Positions 22,781-31,460 of a DNA stretch of 64,000 nucleotides are shown here, one piece after another. The stretch is taken from contig CAMIXG010000004.1 in NCBI GenBank assembly GCA_946402705.1, forward strand, positions 53,648-117,647. The letters run 5' to 3'. The position numbers were made by a program, and so were the translations under genes. Under the pieces are notes generated by a model, which ran no database searches, was not told where the DNA came from, and saw only the letters and a list, made by a program, of their open reading frames with translations. Source of the DNA: an uncultured Tissierellia bacterium. GTDB lineage: Bacteria > Bacillota > Clostridia > Tissierellales > Tissierellaceae. How positions within the stretch are numbered: the first letter of the stretch is position 1; the number at the start of each line of letters is the position of its first letter.

Positions 22781-24127
22781 TTATTCACTCTTTGGTATTG
22801 GATATATTCCATTTATACATCCTGCGCAAAAACTTTCACCATCTTCAACTGACCTTTTAAGTCCATCTACCGAAATGTATCTTAGGGAATCAGCTCCTGA
22901 CATTTCCTCTATCTCTTCCAAGGTCATCTGATCTGCTACTAGATTTTTTCTAGCTCCAGTATCCATCCACAAATGGCAAGTATACTTTACTGGTGGTGCA
23001 GCAATTCTAACATGTACTTCTTTTGCTCCTGCATCCTTAAGCATCTTTACGGTTCTCTTTATAGTGGTTCCCCTTATAATGGAATCATCTACTAAAACTA
23101 TTATTTTATTTTCAATATTTTCCCTAAGTGGGTTTAATTTTAATCTAACTCCAAGTTCTCTAAGTTCTTGATTTGGTTGAATAAAAGTTCTTCCCACATA
23201 TCTATTTTTAACAATACCTTCTGCATAAGGTATCTTAGATTCTTCAGCATAACCTATAGCAGCTACTGTACCTGAATCTGGAGCTCCTATTACTATATCT
23301 GCCTCAACTGGATGTTCAGATGCAAGCTGTCTACCTGCTTCTCTTCTAAATAAGTAGATACTATTTCCATCTAATTGACTATCTGGTCTTGCAAAATATA
23401 TAGTTTCAAAAAAACAAAGTTTTCTTGGTCTAGATTCAAGAAGTACAGACTTAACTCCCTTGTCATCTATAAAAACTACTTCTCCTGGTGCTAAATCTCT
23501 TATAAATTTTGCTCCTACTGTATCAAAGGCACAAGTTTCTGAAGAAAGTAAGTAGGTATCATCACCTAATTTTCCCAGAGATAAGGGTTTTATACCTTGT
23601 GGGTCCCTAGCTCCAATTAGCATATCCTTATTCATTAAAATAAGCCCATATGTTCCCACTATGTCTTTTAATGTACTTATAACTGCATCTTCTATATCAT
23701 CCTTGTGATATCTTGCTATTAAGTTAGCTACAACTTCACTATCTATATCTGACTGAAAGATTGCTCCATTATCCTCAAGCTCTTCCTTAAGTGATTTAAA
23801 ATTTACTATAGCTCCGTCATGTGCCAAGGCTAAAGCTCCTTGTTTATATCCAACAACTAAGGGTTGAGCATTATTAAGCTGTGTAGAATTATCTCTTGCA
23901 TATCTCACATGACCTATGGCTATATTTCCAACAAATCTATCTATCATTTCTTTTGGAAATACTTCATGAGCCAGACCCAAGTCTTTAAAGTAATCCACAA
24001 AACCATTGTTATTTACTGCCATTCCTGCGCTTACTTGTCCTCTGTGTTGTAATGCATAAAGTCCATAATAAGTTAATAATGATACATCATTTCTATCCTT
24101 GCTATAAATACCTATTACACCACTCAT
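22781..24127 (-). CDS. purF: Amidophosphoribosyltransferase with a disabled glutaminase domain
   Basis: Committing step of purine synthesis: PRPP plus an amide nitrogen gives phosphoribosylamine. The 448-residue protein has the usual two domains. The phosphoribosyltransferase half looks intact: PRPP loop VLVDDSIIRGTT (344-355), flexible loop KNRYVGRTFIQP, and four cysteines C238, C384, C434, C437 in the positions of the Fe-S ligands of B. subtilis PurF. The Ntn glutaminase half is not. The N-terminal nucleophile, normally Cys after Met removal, is Ser (MSGVIG); RYxT reads RYAR (75-78), changing the glutamine-binding Thr to Arg; the oxyanion-hole HNG is HDG (103-105). An in-frame TAA sits just before the RBS, so no upstream start can restore a Cys. 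I predict ammonia-dependent activity. Confidence 0.95.
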   Translation of the reverse strand: MSGVIGIYSKDRNDVSLLTYYGLYALQHRGQVSAGMAVNNNGFVDYFKDLGLAHEVFPKEMIDRFVGNIAIGHVRYARDNSTQLNNAQPLVVGYKQGALALAHDGAIVNFKSLKEELEDNGAIFQSDIDSEVVANLIARYHKDDIEDAVISTLKDIVGTYGLILMNKDMLIGARDPQGIKPLSLGKLGDDTYLLSSETCAFDTVGAKFIRDLAPGEVVFIDDKGVKSVLLESRPRKLCFFETIYFARPDSQLDGNSIYLFRREAGRQLASEHPVEADIVIGAPDSGTVAAIGYAEESKIPYAEGIVKNRYVGRTFIQPNQELRELGVRLKLNPLRENIENKIIVLVDDSIIRGTTIKRTVKMLKDAGAKEVHVRIAAPPVKYTCHLWMDTGARKNLVADQMTLEEIEEMSGADSLRYISVDGLKRSVEDGESFCAGCINGIYPIPKSE

Positions 24128-24139
24128 AAGCCACCTCTT

Positions 24140-24622
24140 TTAGTTATTTAATTCCATATTCATATCTTCCACATCTTTTACCAACTCTTTTTTATAGTCC
24201 ACTAATTTAGTTTTAAGCTCTTCATTAGAAAGGCTAAGTATTTGAGCTGCAAGTATTCCTGCATTAGTTCCCGCATTTATAGCCACTGTAGCTACAGGTA
24301 CTCCTGTTGGCATTTGCACAACAGATAGTAATGAATCCAATCCATCCATAGTTGATGATTTAACAGGTACTCCTATGACAGGAAGAGTTGTAAGCCCTGC
24401 TAAAACTCCTCCTAAATGAGCTGCTTTTCCAGCTATTGCAACTATTATGCCTATATTATTATTTTCTGCCTCTTCCATATATTTAACTGCCTTATAAGGA
24501 GTTCTATGTGCAGATATAACTTGTAAATCATATTCTATTCCAAATTTTTCTAAGATGGCAACTACATCATCACCAATTTTCTTATCCGAAATACTTCCCA
24601 TTATCACACTAACTTTTTTCAT
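24140..24622 (-). CDS. purE: 5-(carboxyamino)imidazole ribonucleotide mutase / AIR carboxylase
   Basis: Forms CAIR in the sixth step. The 160 residues show the nucleotide-binding MGSISDKK start, SAHRTP (His that shuttles CO2), and VQMPTGVPVATVAI. The usual AGGAAHLPG motif reads AGKAAHLGG, a form known to me from clostridia. No purK (which makes N5-CAIR) is in the window, so whether it acts as a mutase or uses CO2 and AIR directly cannot be decided. purC, usually next to purE, is not here. It follows purL by 9 bases. Confidence 0.95.
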   Translation of the reverse strand: MKKVSVIMGSISDKKIGDDVVAILEKFGIEYDLQVISAHRTPYKAVKYMEEAENNNIGIIVAIAGKAAHLGGVLAGLTTLPVIGVPVKSSTMDGLDSLLSVVQMPTGVPVATVAINAGTNAGILAAQILSLSNEELKTKLVDYKKELVKDVEDMNMELNN

Positions 24623-24631
24623 AATAGCCTC

Positions 24632-27600
24632 CTATAAAAAGTAATTTACTCCTGCCCTAAATATATTTTCCATTAAGTTTTTATTTATGTTTTTAAAGGT
24701 CATATCATCTATTCTTTCTATTGAAGATATGGTACCAAATACTTTTCCGCATGGACTAGATATACCATCTATACCGTATTCTGATCCTGTTAAGTTATCT
24801 TTAAATACTAAGGCTACCTGTCCCTTATCTATTAATCTTTCTAAACTTTTACCAACTATCTTGCCATTCTTAGTAGCTATAACAGAAGTATACTCTTTTC
24901 CAACTTCTGTTAGGTCTAACCAAGGTGATAAATTTGATTTAGCTTCCACACTTACAATTTGAGATATAAAGTTTTTATCTTCATTACTTGTTATATAAAG
25001 TGCTTCTTCTCTAACTTCACAAGGTTTCTTTATTCTTCCACACTCTATTAAACCAACCTTTATAAGGGCGCTTAAACCTTCTCCTATACCTAATACCAAT
25101 CTATTTTTGTCATATATATGCTCTAATAATGAAGATTTAACATTTTCATCATTTAATATTATCCTATAAAGTTTTCCACTACCTTCTGGTTCACTTCCCA
25201 TAACTTCTCCATCTGGAAAAGCTACTATATGAGAAGTTTTTATCCTATCTCCGAATCCTTTTAAAGAAGCTTTGAATTCTTCCCTTGTCTTAGTTTTTAT
25301 AATATAGGTCTCTACCTTTCCACCAGCTCTTTCAAAGGCTTTAGCCAAATCATATTCTCCAGTACTACCTGATACAACTGGTATCAAAACTTTTACTTCT
25401 TCCACTTTTTCTAAAGTCCTAGTCTTAAATTCAGCTTCATAATTCTTAGTTACTTCCTTAGTTTCTATATTTCTAGCTACTGGAAAAACTTCTTCTAAAG
25501 GTTTCTCAAATTTTTCTATAATAACTTCTAGAGGATAAGTATTTTCACTCATAACTATCTCTGTATTTTCTATAGTTTTCCCTAAATCTCTATAAGGAAG
25601 GTCTTTTAATATTTCCCTTGGACTTATATCAGTATCAAATTCTATAACTATAGAACCATAATTTGTTATATATATTTTTTCTTCATCTGTAAATTCAAAT
25701 CCAATTCCATTTCCCATGGACATTTCTGCTATACTTCTTGCTATACCACCAAATTTAACTGATGACATTGACAATATTTTTTTATTATCAACTAATTTTT
25801 TTATTTCCTTATAAGCTCTTTGAAGTAAATTTAAATCAAGTAGTCCATTATCATCTTGAGCAAATTCTATAACTCCAACCTGTGAACCCATTTTTTTAAA
25901 TTCTGGACTGATTATATTTTCTACCTTATCAGTAGTTACTGCGAAAGATATTAAGGTAGGTGGTACATCAATATTTTCGAAACTACCACTCATACTATCT
26001 TTTCCACCTATAGCTGGTATATTGAATTCTTTTTGTACTTTATAAGCTCCTAGTAAAGCTGTAAATGGTTTTCCCCACTTTTCTTTATCCTTGCCTATCC
26101 TCTCAAAATACTCTTGGAAACTAAGTCTTATTTTTTCATAACTTCCTCCAAGTGCCACTATTTTAGCTACAGACTCTATAACTGCATAATAACCACCGTG
26201 TAGTGTACTCCATTTACTTATCTTAGGATCAAAGCCATAACTCATTAGAGAACAAGTACTCGTTTCTCCATTTAATACTGGTATTTTTGCAACCATACCC
26301 TCTGCTTGGGTCATTCTATTTTTTCCTCCAAGAGGACTTAATACCGTACTTCCTCCTATAGAAAAATCAAAGCCTTCAACTAAACCTTTTTGCCCTGCTA
26401 TATTTATATTTTCTAAGTTTCCTATAAAATCTTTTTCCACATCTAAACTGCATTCTTTGCTTGGTTGTAATATTTTAACTTCGTTTTTCTTTCTAATTCC
26501 ATTACTATCTAAAAATTCTCTATCTAAATCTACTATTACTTCATCATTCCAGTTCATTCTAAGTCTATTAGTAGATGTTACATCTGCCACTTTTGTAGCC
26601 TCTAAATCTTCCATAACTGTATACTCTAAAAACTTATCTAGGTTTTTTCTATCTAAGACAACAGCCATTCTTTCTTGAGATTCTGATAGGGCTATCTCTG
26701 TTCCATTTAGCCCTTCATACTTAAGAGGCACTGCATTTAAATCTATCTCTAAACTATTTGCAAGCTCTCCTATTGCAACAGATACTCCACCTGCTCCAAA
26801 ATCATTACAAACTTTTATCATCTTTGATACTTCTTTATTTCTAAACAATCTAACTATTTTTCTTTCTATTTTAGGATTTCCTTTTTGAACTTCTGCTCCT
26901 GATAATGCCAAAGAATCTTCTGTATGTTCTTTAGATGATCCAACTGCTCCTCCTAGACCATCTCTACCAGTTTTTCCACCTACTAAGACTATTACATCTC
27001 CAGCTTCTGATTTTCCCCTATATACATTTTCTTTAGGTGCTGCTGCTACCAAGGCTCCAACTTCCATTCTTTTAGCTGCATATCCTTCATCATATATTTC
27101 CCTAACATATCCTGTAGCTGCTCCTATTTCATAACCATAAGAACTATATCCATCTCTTGCAGTTCTAGTGATTTTTCTCTGAGGTAATTTCCCTTCTATA
27201 GTATCTTCAAACTTAGTTCTTGGGTCTGCTGATCCTGTTATTCTCATAGCTTGATATACATAACTTCTACCTGATAAAGGGTCTCTTATAGCCCCGCCTA
27301 AACATGTTGAAGCTCCACCAAATGGTTCTATCTCTGTTGGGTGATTATGTGTCTCATTCTTAAACATAAGCAGCCATTTTTCATTTACGCCATCTACATC
27401 CACATCTATTTCTATACTGGCAGCATTTACTTCTTCCGTATCTTCCTTATCATCTAAAAGGCCTTTTCTCTTTATCTCTTTTTGATTTATAGTAGCTAAA
27501 TCCATTAGAGATATTACTCTATCCTTATTTTCATATACAAATTCTCTAGAGCCTAAATATTCATTAATTATATTTTGAAAAATATTTTCATACTTCCCTG

Positions 27601-28306
27601 GCTCTATTTCTATATTTGTTATTTCTGTCATAAAAGTTGTATGTCTACAGTGATCTGACCAATAAGTATCAATAAGTTTTATTTCTGTAATACTTGGGTC
27701 TCTATCTTCAGATATAAAATATTTTTTACAGAATTCTAAATCTTCTATATCCATAGCTATACCATAAACAGATTTAAGTTTTTCCATGTCATTAGTATCA
27801 TAGTTTTTAAAATCTTTTAAGATATCGATTTTACTATCGCTAATAACACAATTATCCTCAACAATCTCATCTAGTTCCACAACTCTAAGCTCTACAGGAT
27901 TTATGTAGTACTTTTTAATCTTATTAAACTCCTCATCACTTATTCCCTTAAAAATAAATAACTTACTATGAGATACTTTTACTTCTTCTTTTCCCAAGGC
28001 AAATCTTATTATTTCATTTGCAGAATCTTCTCTTTCGTTAAATTGACCCACAACTTCTTTTACTCTAAAGTATTTTTCATCTTTTTTAAAATCTATATCA
28101 AAATATATTTCATCCACTTGTTTTTCAAATAATAGGTTTGAAATAATTTCTTCATTTTCGCCTTCACCTAGTAAATCATAGATATTAACCACTCTTAAAC
28201 TCGCTAATCCATCAGTACCTAGATACTCTTTAAAATCTTGTTTTAATAATTTGGCCTCTAAATTAAATTCCTCTTTTTTTTCTATAAATACTCTTTTATT
28301 ATTCAT
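24632..28306 (-). CDS. purL: Phosphoribosylformylglycinamidine synthase, single chain, glutaminase-dead
   Basis: Fourth step: converts FGAR to FGAM. The 1224 residues are a fused single-chain PurL of the clostridial/streptococcal type. The synthase region is intact: DHCRHTTF (218-225), MFKNETHNHPTEIEPFGGAS, GGKTGRDGLGG and GGKDSMSGSF. The C-terminal class I glutaminase domain (about 990-1224) keeps the fold, but the nucleophile motif GxCNGFQ is GIGEGLS (1073-1079, Gly at the Cys position) and the His-Glu motif SHGEGR is ATKNGK (1144-1149, Thr and Asn). All three triad residues are gone, so it should use free ammonia or a partner in trans. First gene of the operon, behind the tandem riboswitch. 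Confidence 0.95.
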   Translation of the reverse strand: MNNKRVFIEKKEEFNLEAKLLKQDFKEYLGTDGLASLRVVNIYDLLGEGENEEIISNLLFEKQVDEIYFDIDFKKDEKYFRVKEVVGQFNEREDSANEIIRFALGKEEVKVSHSKLFIFKGISDEEFNKIKKYYINPVELRVVELDEIVEDNCVISDSKIDILKDFKNYDTNDMEKLKSVYGIAMDIEDLEFCKKYFISEDRDPSITEIKLIDTYWSDHCRHTTFMTEITNIEIEPGKYENIFQNIINEYLGSREFVYENKDRVISLMDLATINQKEIKRKGLLDDKEDTEEVNAASIEIDVDVDGVNEKWLLMFKNETHNHPTEIEPFGGASTCLGGAIRDPLSGRSYVYQAMRITGSADPRTKFEDTIEGKLPQRKITRTARDGYSSYGYEIGAATGYVREIYDEGYAAKRMEVGALVAAAPKENVYRGKSEAGDVIVLVGGKTGRDGLGGAVGSSKEHTEDSLALSGAEVQKGNPKIERKIVRLFRNKEVSKMIKVCNDFGAGGVSVAIGELANSLEIDLNAVPLKYEGLNGTEIALSESQERMAVVLDRKNLDKFLEYTVMEDLEATKVADVTSTNRLRMNWNDEVIVDLDREFLDSNGIRKKNEVKILQPSKECSLDVEKDFIGNLENINIAGQKGLVEGFDFSIGGSTVLSPLGGKNRMTQAEGMVAKIPVLNGETSTCSLMSYGFDPKISKWSTLHGGYYAVIESVAKIVALGGSYEKIRLSFQEYFERIGKDKEKWGKPFTALLGAYKVQKEFNIPAIGGKDSMSGSFENIDVPPTLISFAVTTDKVENIISPEFKKMGSQVGVIEFAQDDNGLLDLNLLQRAYKEIKKLVDNKKILSMSSVKFGGIARSIAEMSMGNGIGFEFTDEEKIYITNYGSIVIEFDTDISPREILKDLPYRDLGKTIENTEIVMSENTYPLEVIIEKFEKPLEEVFPVARNIETKEVTKNYEAEFKTRTLEKVEEVKVLIPVVSGSTGEYDLAKAFERAGGKVETYIIKTKTREEFKASLKGFGDRIKTSHIVAFPDGEVMGSEPEGSGKLYRIILNDENVKSSLLEHIYDKNRLVLGIGEGLSALIKVGLIECGRIKKPCEVREEALYITSNEDKNFISQIVSVEAKSNLSPWLDLTEVGKEYTSVIATKNGKIVGKSLERLIDKGQVALVFKDNLTGSEYGIDGISSPCGKVFGTISSIERIDDMTFKNINKNLMENIFRAGVNYFL

Positions 28307-28336
28307 ATATGCCTCCTTAATAACAATAATTACACC

Positions 28337-28384
28337 AAAAAAAAGCTCAGACAGGGTAGGTCAGCGAAACCTACCCGTCTGGGC
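28337..28384 (-). terminator. Regulated terminator of the purine leader
   Basis: Strong hairpin: eight-base stem GGGTAGGT / ACCTACCC extended by CAGAC / GTCTG, closed by GC pairs, followed by eight T. The 5' arm begins with GCCC, which also pairs inside the PRPP aptamer, so aptamer folding and terminator formation compete. It lies about 30 bases upstream of purL. Confidence 0.88.
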
Positions 28385-28465
28385 TTTTCTCCCTTCGGTG
28401 TAATACTTTCTTAAGTATCTGTACCGCTCGGTCCTAAAGCGAGTGCTTTGGATCCCTAGGTACAC
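28381..28465 (-). promoter_or_regulatory. PRPP riboswitch aptamer (ykkC class, subtype 2b)
   Basis: The RNA has the ykkC-class core elements in order: CUAGGG near the 5' side, GGACCGAG in the middle, and GGGAGAAAAGCCC at the 3' end. GUGUA / UACAC closes the outer stem, and there is an internal AUACUU-AAGA-AAGUAU hairpin. The position directly upstream of purine synthesis genes and directly after a guanine aptamer fits the PRPP subtype, which turns expression on when PRPP is plentiful. Subtype assignment rests on context and needs a covariance-model check. Confidence 0.85.
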
Positions 28466-28469
28466 TTTC

Positions 28470-28537
28470 GCCCATAGTAAATGGTTTTTTGGCCATTTGT
28501 AGAAACTTCCCAACCGTATTTTGGAAATTATATGAGC
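28470..28537 (-). promoter_or_regulatory. Guanine-type purine riboswitch aptamer
   Basis: A complete three-way-junction purine aptamer of 68 nt. P1 is GCUCAUA / UAUGGGC, P2 is UUUCCAA / UUGGGAA and P3 is AAAUGG / CCAUUU. The J2/3 sequence GUUUCUAC is present. L2 ends in GG and L3 begins with CC, giving the kissing-loop pairs. In the J3/1 segment ACUAUG the specificity base is C (position 74 of xpt), which pairs with guanine rather than adenine. It lies four bases from the PRPP aptamer. Confidence 0.92.
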
Positions 28538-28557
28538 TACACTATTCATCTAAGACA

Positions 28558-28586
28558 ATAGTAACAATAGAGCATATATCTGTCAA
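28558..28586 (-). promoter_or_regulatory. Promoter of the purine operon
   Basis: Perfect -35 TTGACA (28586-28581), 17-base spacer, -10 TACTAT (28563-28558). Transcription should begin near 28551, giving a leader of about 245 bases that contains both aptamers and the terminator. Confidence 0.88.
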
Positions 28587-28695
28587 GAAGATTTATTATG
28601 CCCTATCATTTTTATTTACAAAGATTGGAATAAATCAAGGCTTAGAATTATAAAAAATTTTATAGTATAATTAAAGCTATAAAAGGGGGAAAATT

Positions 28696-29946
28696 ATGAA
28701 AACTATAAGAGCATTAACCTTAGATGATATTAAAGCTTACACAACTGTAGCCTATAATGCCTATCCTAGTTTCAAAGACTTTTCAAATGAAGGACTAGAA
28801 AACTATTATGAGGATATTAAGGATTCTATGGAAAATGATGATAAAGTACATTTTTATGGAATGTTTGAAGATATGGAACTTATTAGTGTTATGAGACTAT
28901 TTGACTTTAAAATGAATTGTTTTGATAAAGTAATTGATAGTTCTGGACTAGGCTATCTAGGTGTAGATTTGCTACATAAAAAAGAAAAAATAGCCCTAGA
29001 CATGGTAAAATTTTATGAAAATTTATATTTAGAAAAAAATATGCCTCTAGCTACACTTTTACCCTTTAGACCTGATTTTTATAAGTCCATGGGTTATGGA
29101 ATGGGAACGAAGATAAGCCAGTATAAAATCCCAACTAAAAACATACCAGATTTTTCTATAAAATCTAATCTTAGATTTATTGAAAATAATAACCTAGATG
29201 AATTACTAGCTTTTCACGAAGAAATACTAGGTAAAAAACATGGTATGATTGGTAAAATATATGATGAAATCAATGACTTAAAATATGATAATAACAATAA
29301 AATTCTAGGAAATTATAATAGCAAAAACGAATTAATTGCTTATATGGTTTTTAACTTTCAAAATGCCAATGAAAACAATCTTTTTGTAAATAATATCTAT
29401 GTAAAAGAAATGGAATATAAGGACTCAAACTCTTTGAAGGTTTTTCTAAGCTTTTTAAGTAAACAAACTGACCAAATAAGATTTGTGATTTTTAATACTA
29501 AGGACGAGAACTTCCACCAAATATTTAATAATCCTTTAAATGATACTGATAACTATGTCCCTTATGGAAATATAGAATCAAATACTCAGTCAGTAGGAAT
29601 AATGTATAAGATTTTAGATATCTATAAGGCTTTTGAGATGATAAATCACAGGGACTTTCATAGTCTTGATTTAAGATTGAACTTAGCTATTTTAGATGAT
29701 TATAGTGAGGAGATAACAGAATATGCCCTGGAGTTTAAAGATGGAAAATATGTAGGGAAATCAAAGGATTTTGATGTTACTATAAAACTAAAACTTTCTG
29801 ATTTTTCTTCACTATTTATGGGGGCCATATCTGTAAAATCTCTATATAGTTTAGGTCTACTTAGTATAAGTGATTTAGCTTATTTGGATATACTAGATTT
29901 TGGATTTTACTCTCCTGTAAAACCTATCTGCAACACAGACTTTTAA
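28696..29946 (+). CDS. Eis-like GNAT N-acetyltransferase
   Basis: Cytoplasmic acetyl-CoA-dependent acetyltransferase of the Eis family. The 416 residues comprise an N-terminal GNAT domain (about 1-150, with LLPFRPDFYKSMGYGMG near 112-128 as the acetyl-CoA/substrate motif), a second degenerate GNAT-like domain and a C-terminal sterol-carrier-like domain (about 300-416). M. tuberculosis Eis acetylates aminoglycosides; clostridial relatives have no settled substrate. Transcribed divergently from the purine operon, with the RBS AAGGGGGA before the ATG. Ends at a shared terminator with the CstA gene. Confidence 0.85.
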   Translation: MKTIRALTLDDIKAYTTVAYNAYPSFKDFSNEGLENYYEDIKDSMENDDKVHFYGMFEDMELISVMRLFDFKMNCFDKVIDSSGLGYLGVDLLHKKEKIALDMVKFYENLYLEKNMPLATLLPFRPDFYKSMGYGMGTKISQYKIPTKNIPDFSIKSNLRFIENNNLDELLAFHEEILGKKHGMIGKIYDEINDLKYDNNNKILGNYNSKNELIAYMVFNFQNANENNLFVNNIYVKEMEYKDSNSLKVFLSFLSKQTDQIRFVIFNTKDENFHQIFNNPLNDTDNYVPYGNIESNTQSVGIMYKILDIYKAFEMINHRDFHSLDLRLNLAILDDYSEEITEYALEFKDGKYVGKSKDFDVTIKLKLSDFSSLFMGAISVKSLYSLGLLSISDLAYLDILDFGFYSPVKPICNTDF

Positions 29947-29972
29947 AAAATTTATTAATATTTTACACAAAA

Positions 29973-30004
29973 AAAGTAGCTAGTTAATTTAACCTAGCTA
30001 CTTT
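29973..30004. terminator. Bidirectional terminator
   Basis: Stem AAAGTAGCTAGTT / AACCTAGCTACTTT between the convergent Eis-like (plus) and CstA (minus) genes, with A/T tracts on both sides. Confidence 0.82.
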
Positions 30005-30029
30005 ATCTTATTATTTATTATTTTTATAT

Positions 30030-31460
30030 TTATTTTTGTAAGCCTTTTGCTTTAAAAGTTTTTACCTTACTTAAGAAAAGTACTAATATTACAACTGCTA
30101 CTACCCCACCTACTGGATAAGCTATAGTTGTTGAAAGTCTAAATCCTTCTGGTGCTTGAAGTAAATATGTTGCAGATACTGCTGTCATAAATGTTGCTGG
30201 TATAGTTGTCATCCAATGTGACTTGTTATTTTGTACTAAATAACTAGATGCTGCCCATAATACTATCATGGCTAAAGTTTGGTTTGACCAAGCAAAATAT
30301 CTCCATATAATATTAAAATCTACCCTAGTTAAAACAAAACTGATTGCAAATAATGGTGCTGCTAACAATAATCTATTTTTAGTACCACTTTGGTCAAATC
30401 CCATAGCATCTGCTATTGTAAGTCTTGCAGATCTAAAAGCAGTATCTCCTGAAGTTATTGGTGCTGCTATAACTCCTATCATGGCTAAAAGTCCACCAAT
30501 ACCACCCATTAGTGCTACAGATATATGATTTACTACTCCACCAGGTTGTCCACCTGCTGCTCCATAGTAAAATTCTCCTAATTCTTTTACTCCACCAAAG
30601 AAAGCCATTGCTGCTGCTGCCCATATCATAGCTATAACACCTTCAGCTATCATTGCTCCGTAAAATACTGGTCTACCTTGTCTTTCGTTACTTAAACATC
30701 TAGCCATCATTGGTGATTGAGTGGCATGGAATCCACTTATGGCACCACAAGCTATTGTTGTAAATAGCATAGCCCATATTGGTAATCCTTTTGGATGTAA
30801 ACTAGCAGTTGTAAATGCTGGTAGTGTGTATCCTTTTGCTATTAAGTTAAATCCAATTCCACCTGCCATTATTAATAGAGATAGTCCAAATATTGGATAT
30901 AATTTACCTATTATTTTATCTATTGGTAATATTGTAGCTAGGAAATAATATGCAAATATTATTGCCAACCATATATCAAAACTACCTAATCCAAATAATT
31001 TAAGTCCTGATAGTAGATTAGCTGGTCCTGTCATAAATACAGTACCTACTAAGATTAGTAATACTACTGAAAATACCCTCATAACCTTTCTAGCTGGTTC
31101 TCCTAAGTACTCACCTGTTATCTCTGATATACTTTGTCCATCATGCCTAACTGAAAGCATACCCGAAAAATAATCATGAACTCCACCTGCAAAAACACTT
31201 CCAAGCGCAATCCATACAAAGGCCATTGGTCCAAATAAGGCTCCTTGTATAGCCCCAAAGATTGGTCCAAGCCCTGCAATATTAAGAAGTTGGATTAAAA
31301 ATACCCTTCCTTCTCCCATTGGTACAAAATCTATTCCATCTTCCAGTCTATGTGCTGGTGTTTCAATGGTTTCATCTGAACCAAAATGCTTATCAACTAT
31401 TTTACCATAGGTAAAATATCCTACTACTAATACAATAATTCCGATAATAAATTGTAGCAT
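30030..31460 (-). CDS. CstA-family carbon-starvation / pyruvate-type transporter
   Basis: Polytopic membrane transporter (476 residues, about 13 helices) of the CstA family, whose E. coli members CstA and BtsT carry peptides or pyruvate. Seen: the N-terminal GKIVDKHFG, ETPAHRLEDGIDFVPM, FLIQLLNIAGLGPIFGAIQGALFGP (about 55-80), GCGAISGFHATQSPMMARC and TSGDTAFRSARL motifs. It is shorter than E. coli CstA (about 700 residues), as in other Firmicutes. The adjoining LytS/LytTR pair mirrors the E. coli BtsS/BtsR control of BtsT, so induction by pyruvate or a similar metabolite is likely but inferred. Confidence 0.92.
   Translation of the reverse strand: MLQFIIGIIVLVVGYFTYGKIVDKHFGSDETIETPAHRLEDGIDFVPMGEGRVFLIQLLNIAGLGPIFGAIQGALFGPMAFVWIALGSVFAGGVHDYFSGMLSVRHDGQSISEITGEYLGEPARKVMRVFSVVLLILVGTVFMTGPANLLSGLKLFGLGSFDIWLAIIFAYYFLATILPIDKIIGKLYPIFGLSLLIMAGGIGFNLIAKGYTLPAFTTASLHPKGLPIWAMLFTTIACGAISGFHATQSPMMARCLSNERQGRPVFYGAMIAEGVIAMIWAAAAMAFFGGVKELGEFYYGAAGGQPGGVVNHISVALMGGIGGLLAMIGVIAAPITSGDTAFRSARLTIADAMGFDQSGTKNRLLLAAPLFAISFVLTRVDFNIIWRYFAWSNQTLAMIVLWAASSYLVQNNKSHWMTTIPATFMTAVSATYLLQAPEGFRLSTTIAYPVGGVVAVVILVLFLSKVKTFKAKGLQK

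Noticed and set aside
28361..28549. A 62-codon minus-strand reading frame upstream of purL
   Set aside because: It lies exactly over the guanine and PRPP aptamers and their terminator. The frame has no RBS of its own and its codons are dictated by RNA structure.
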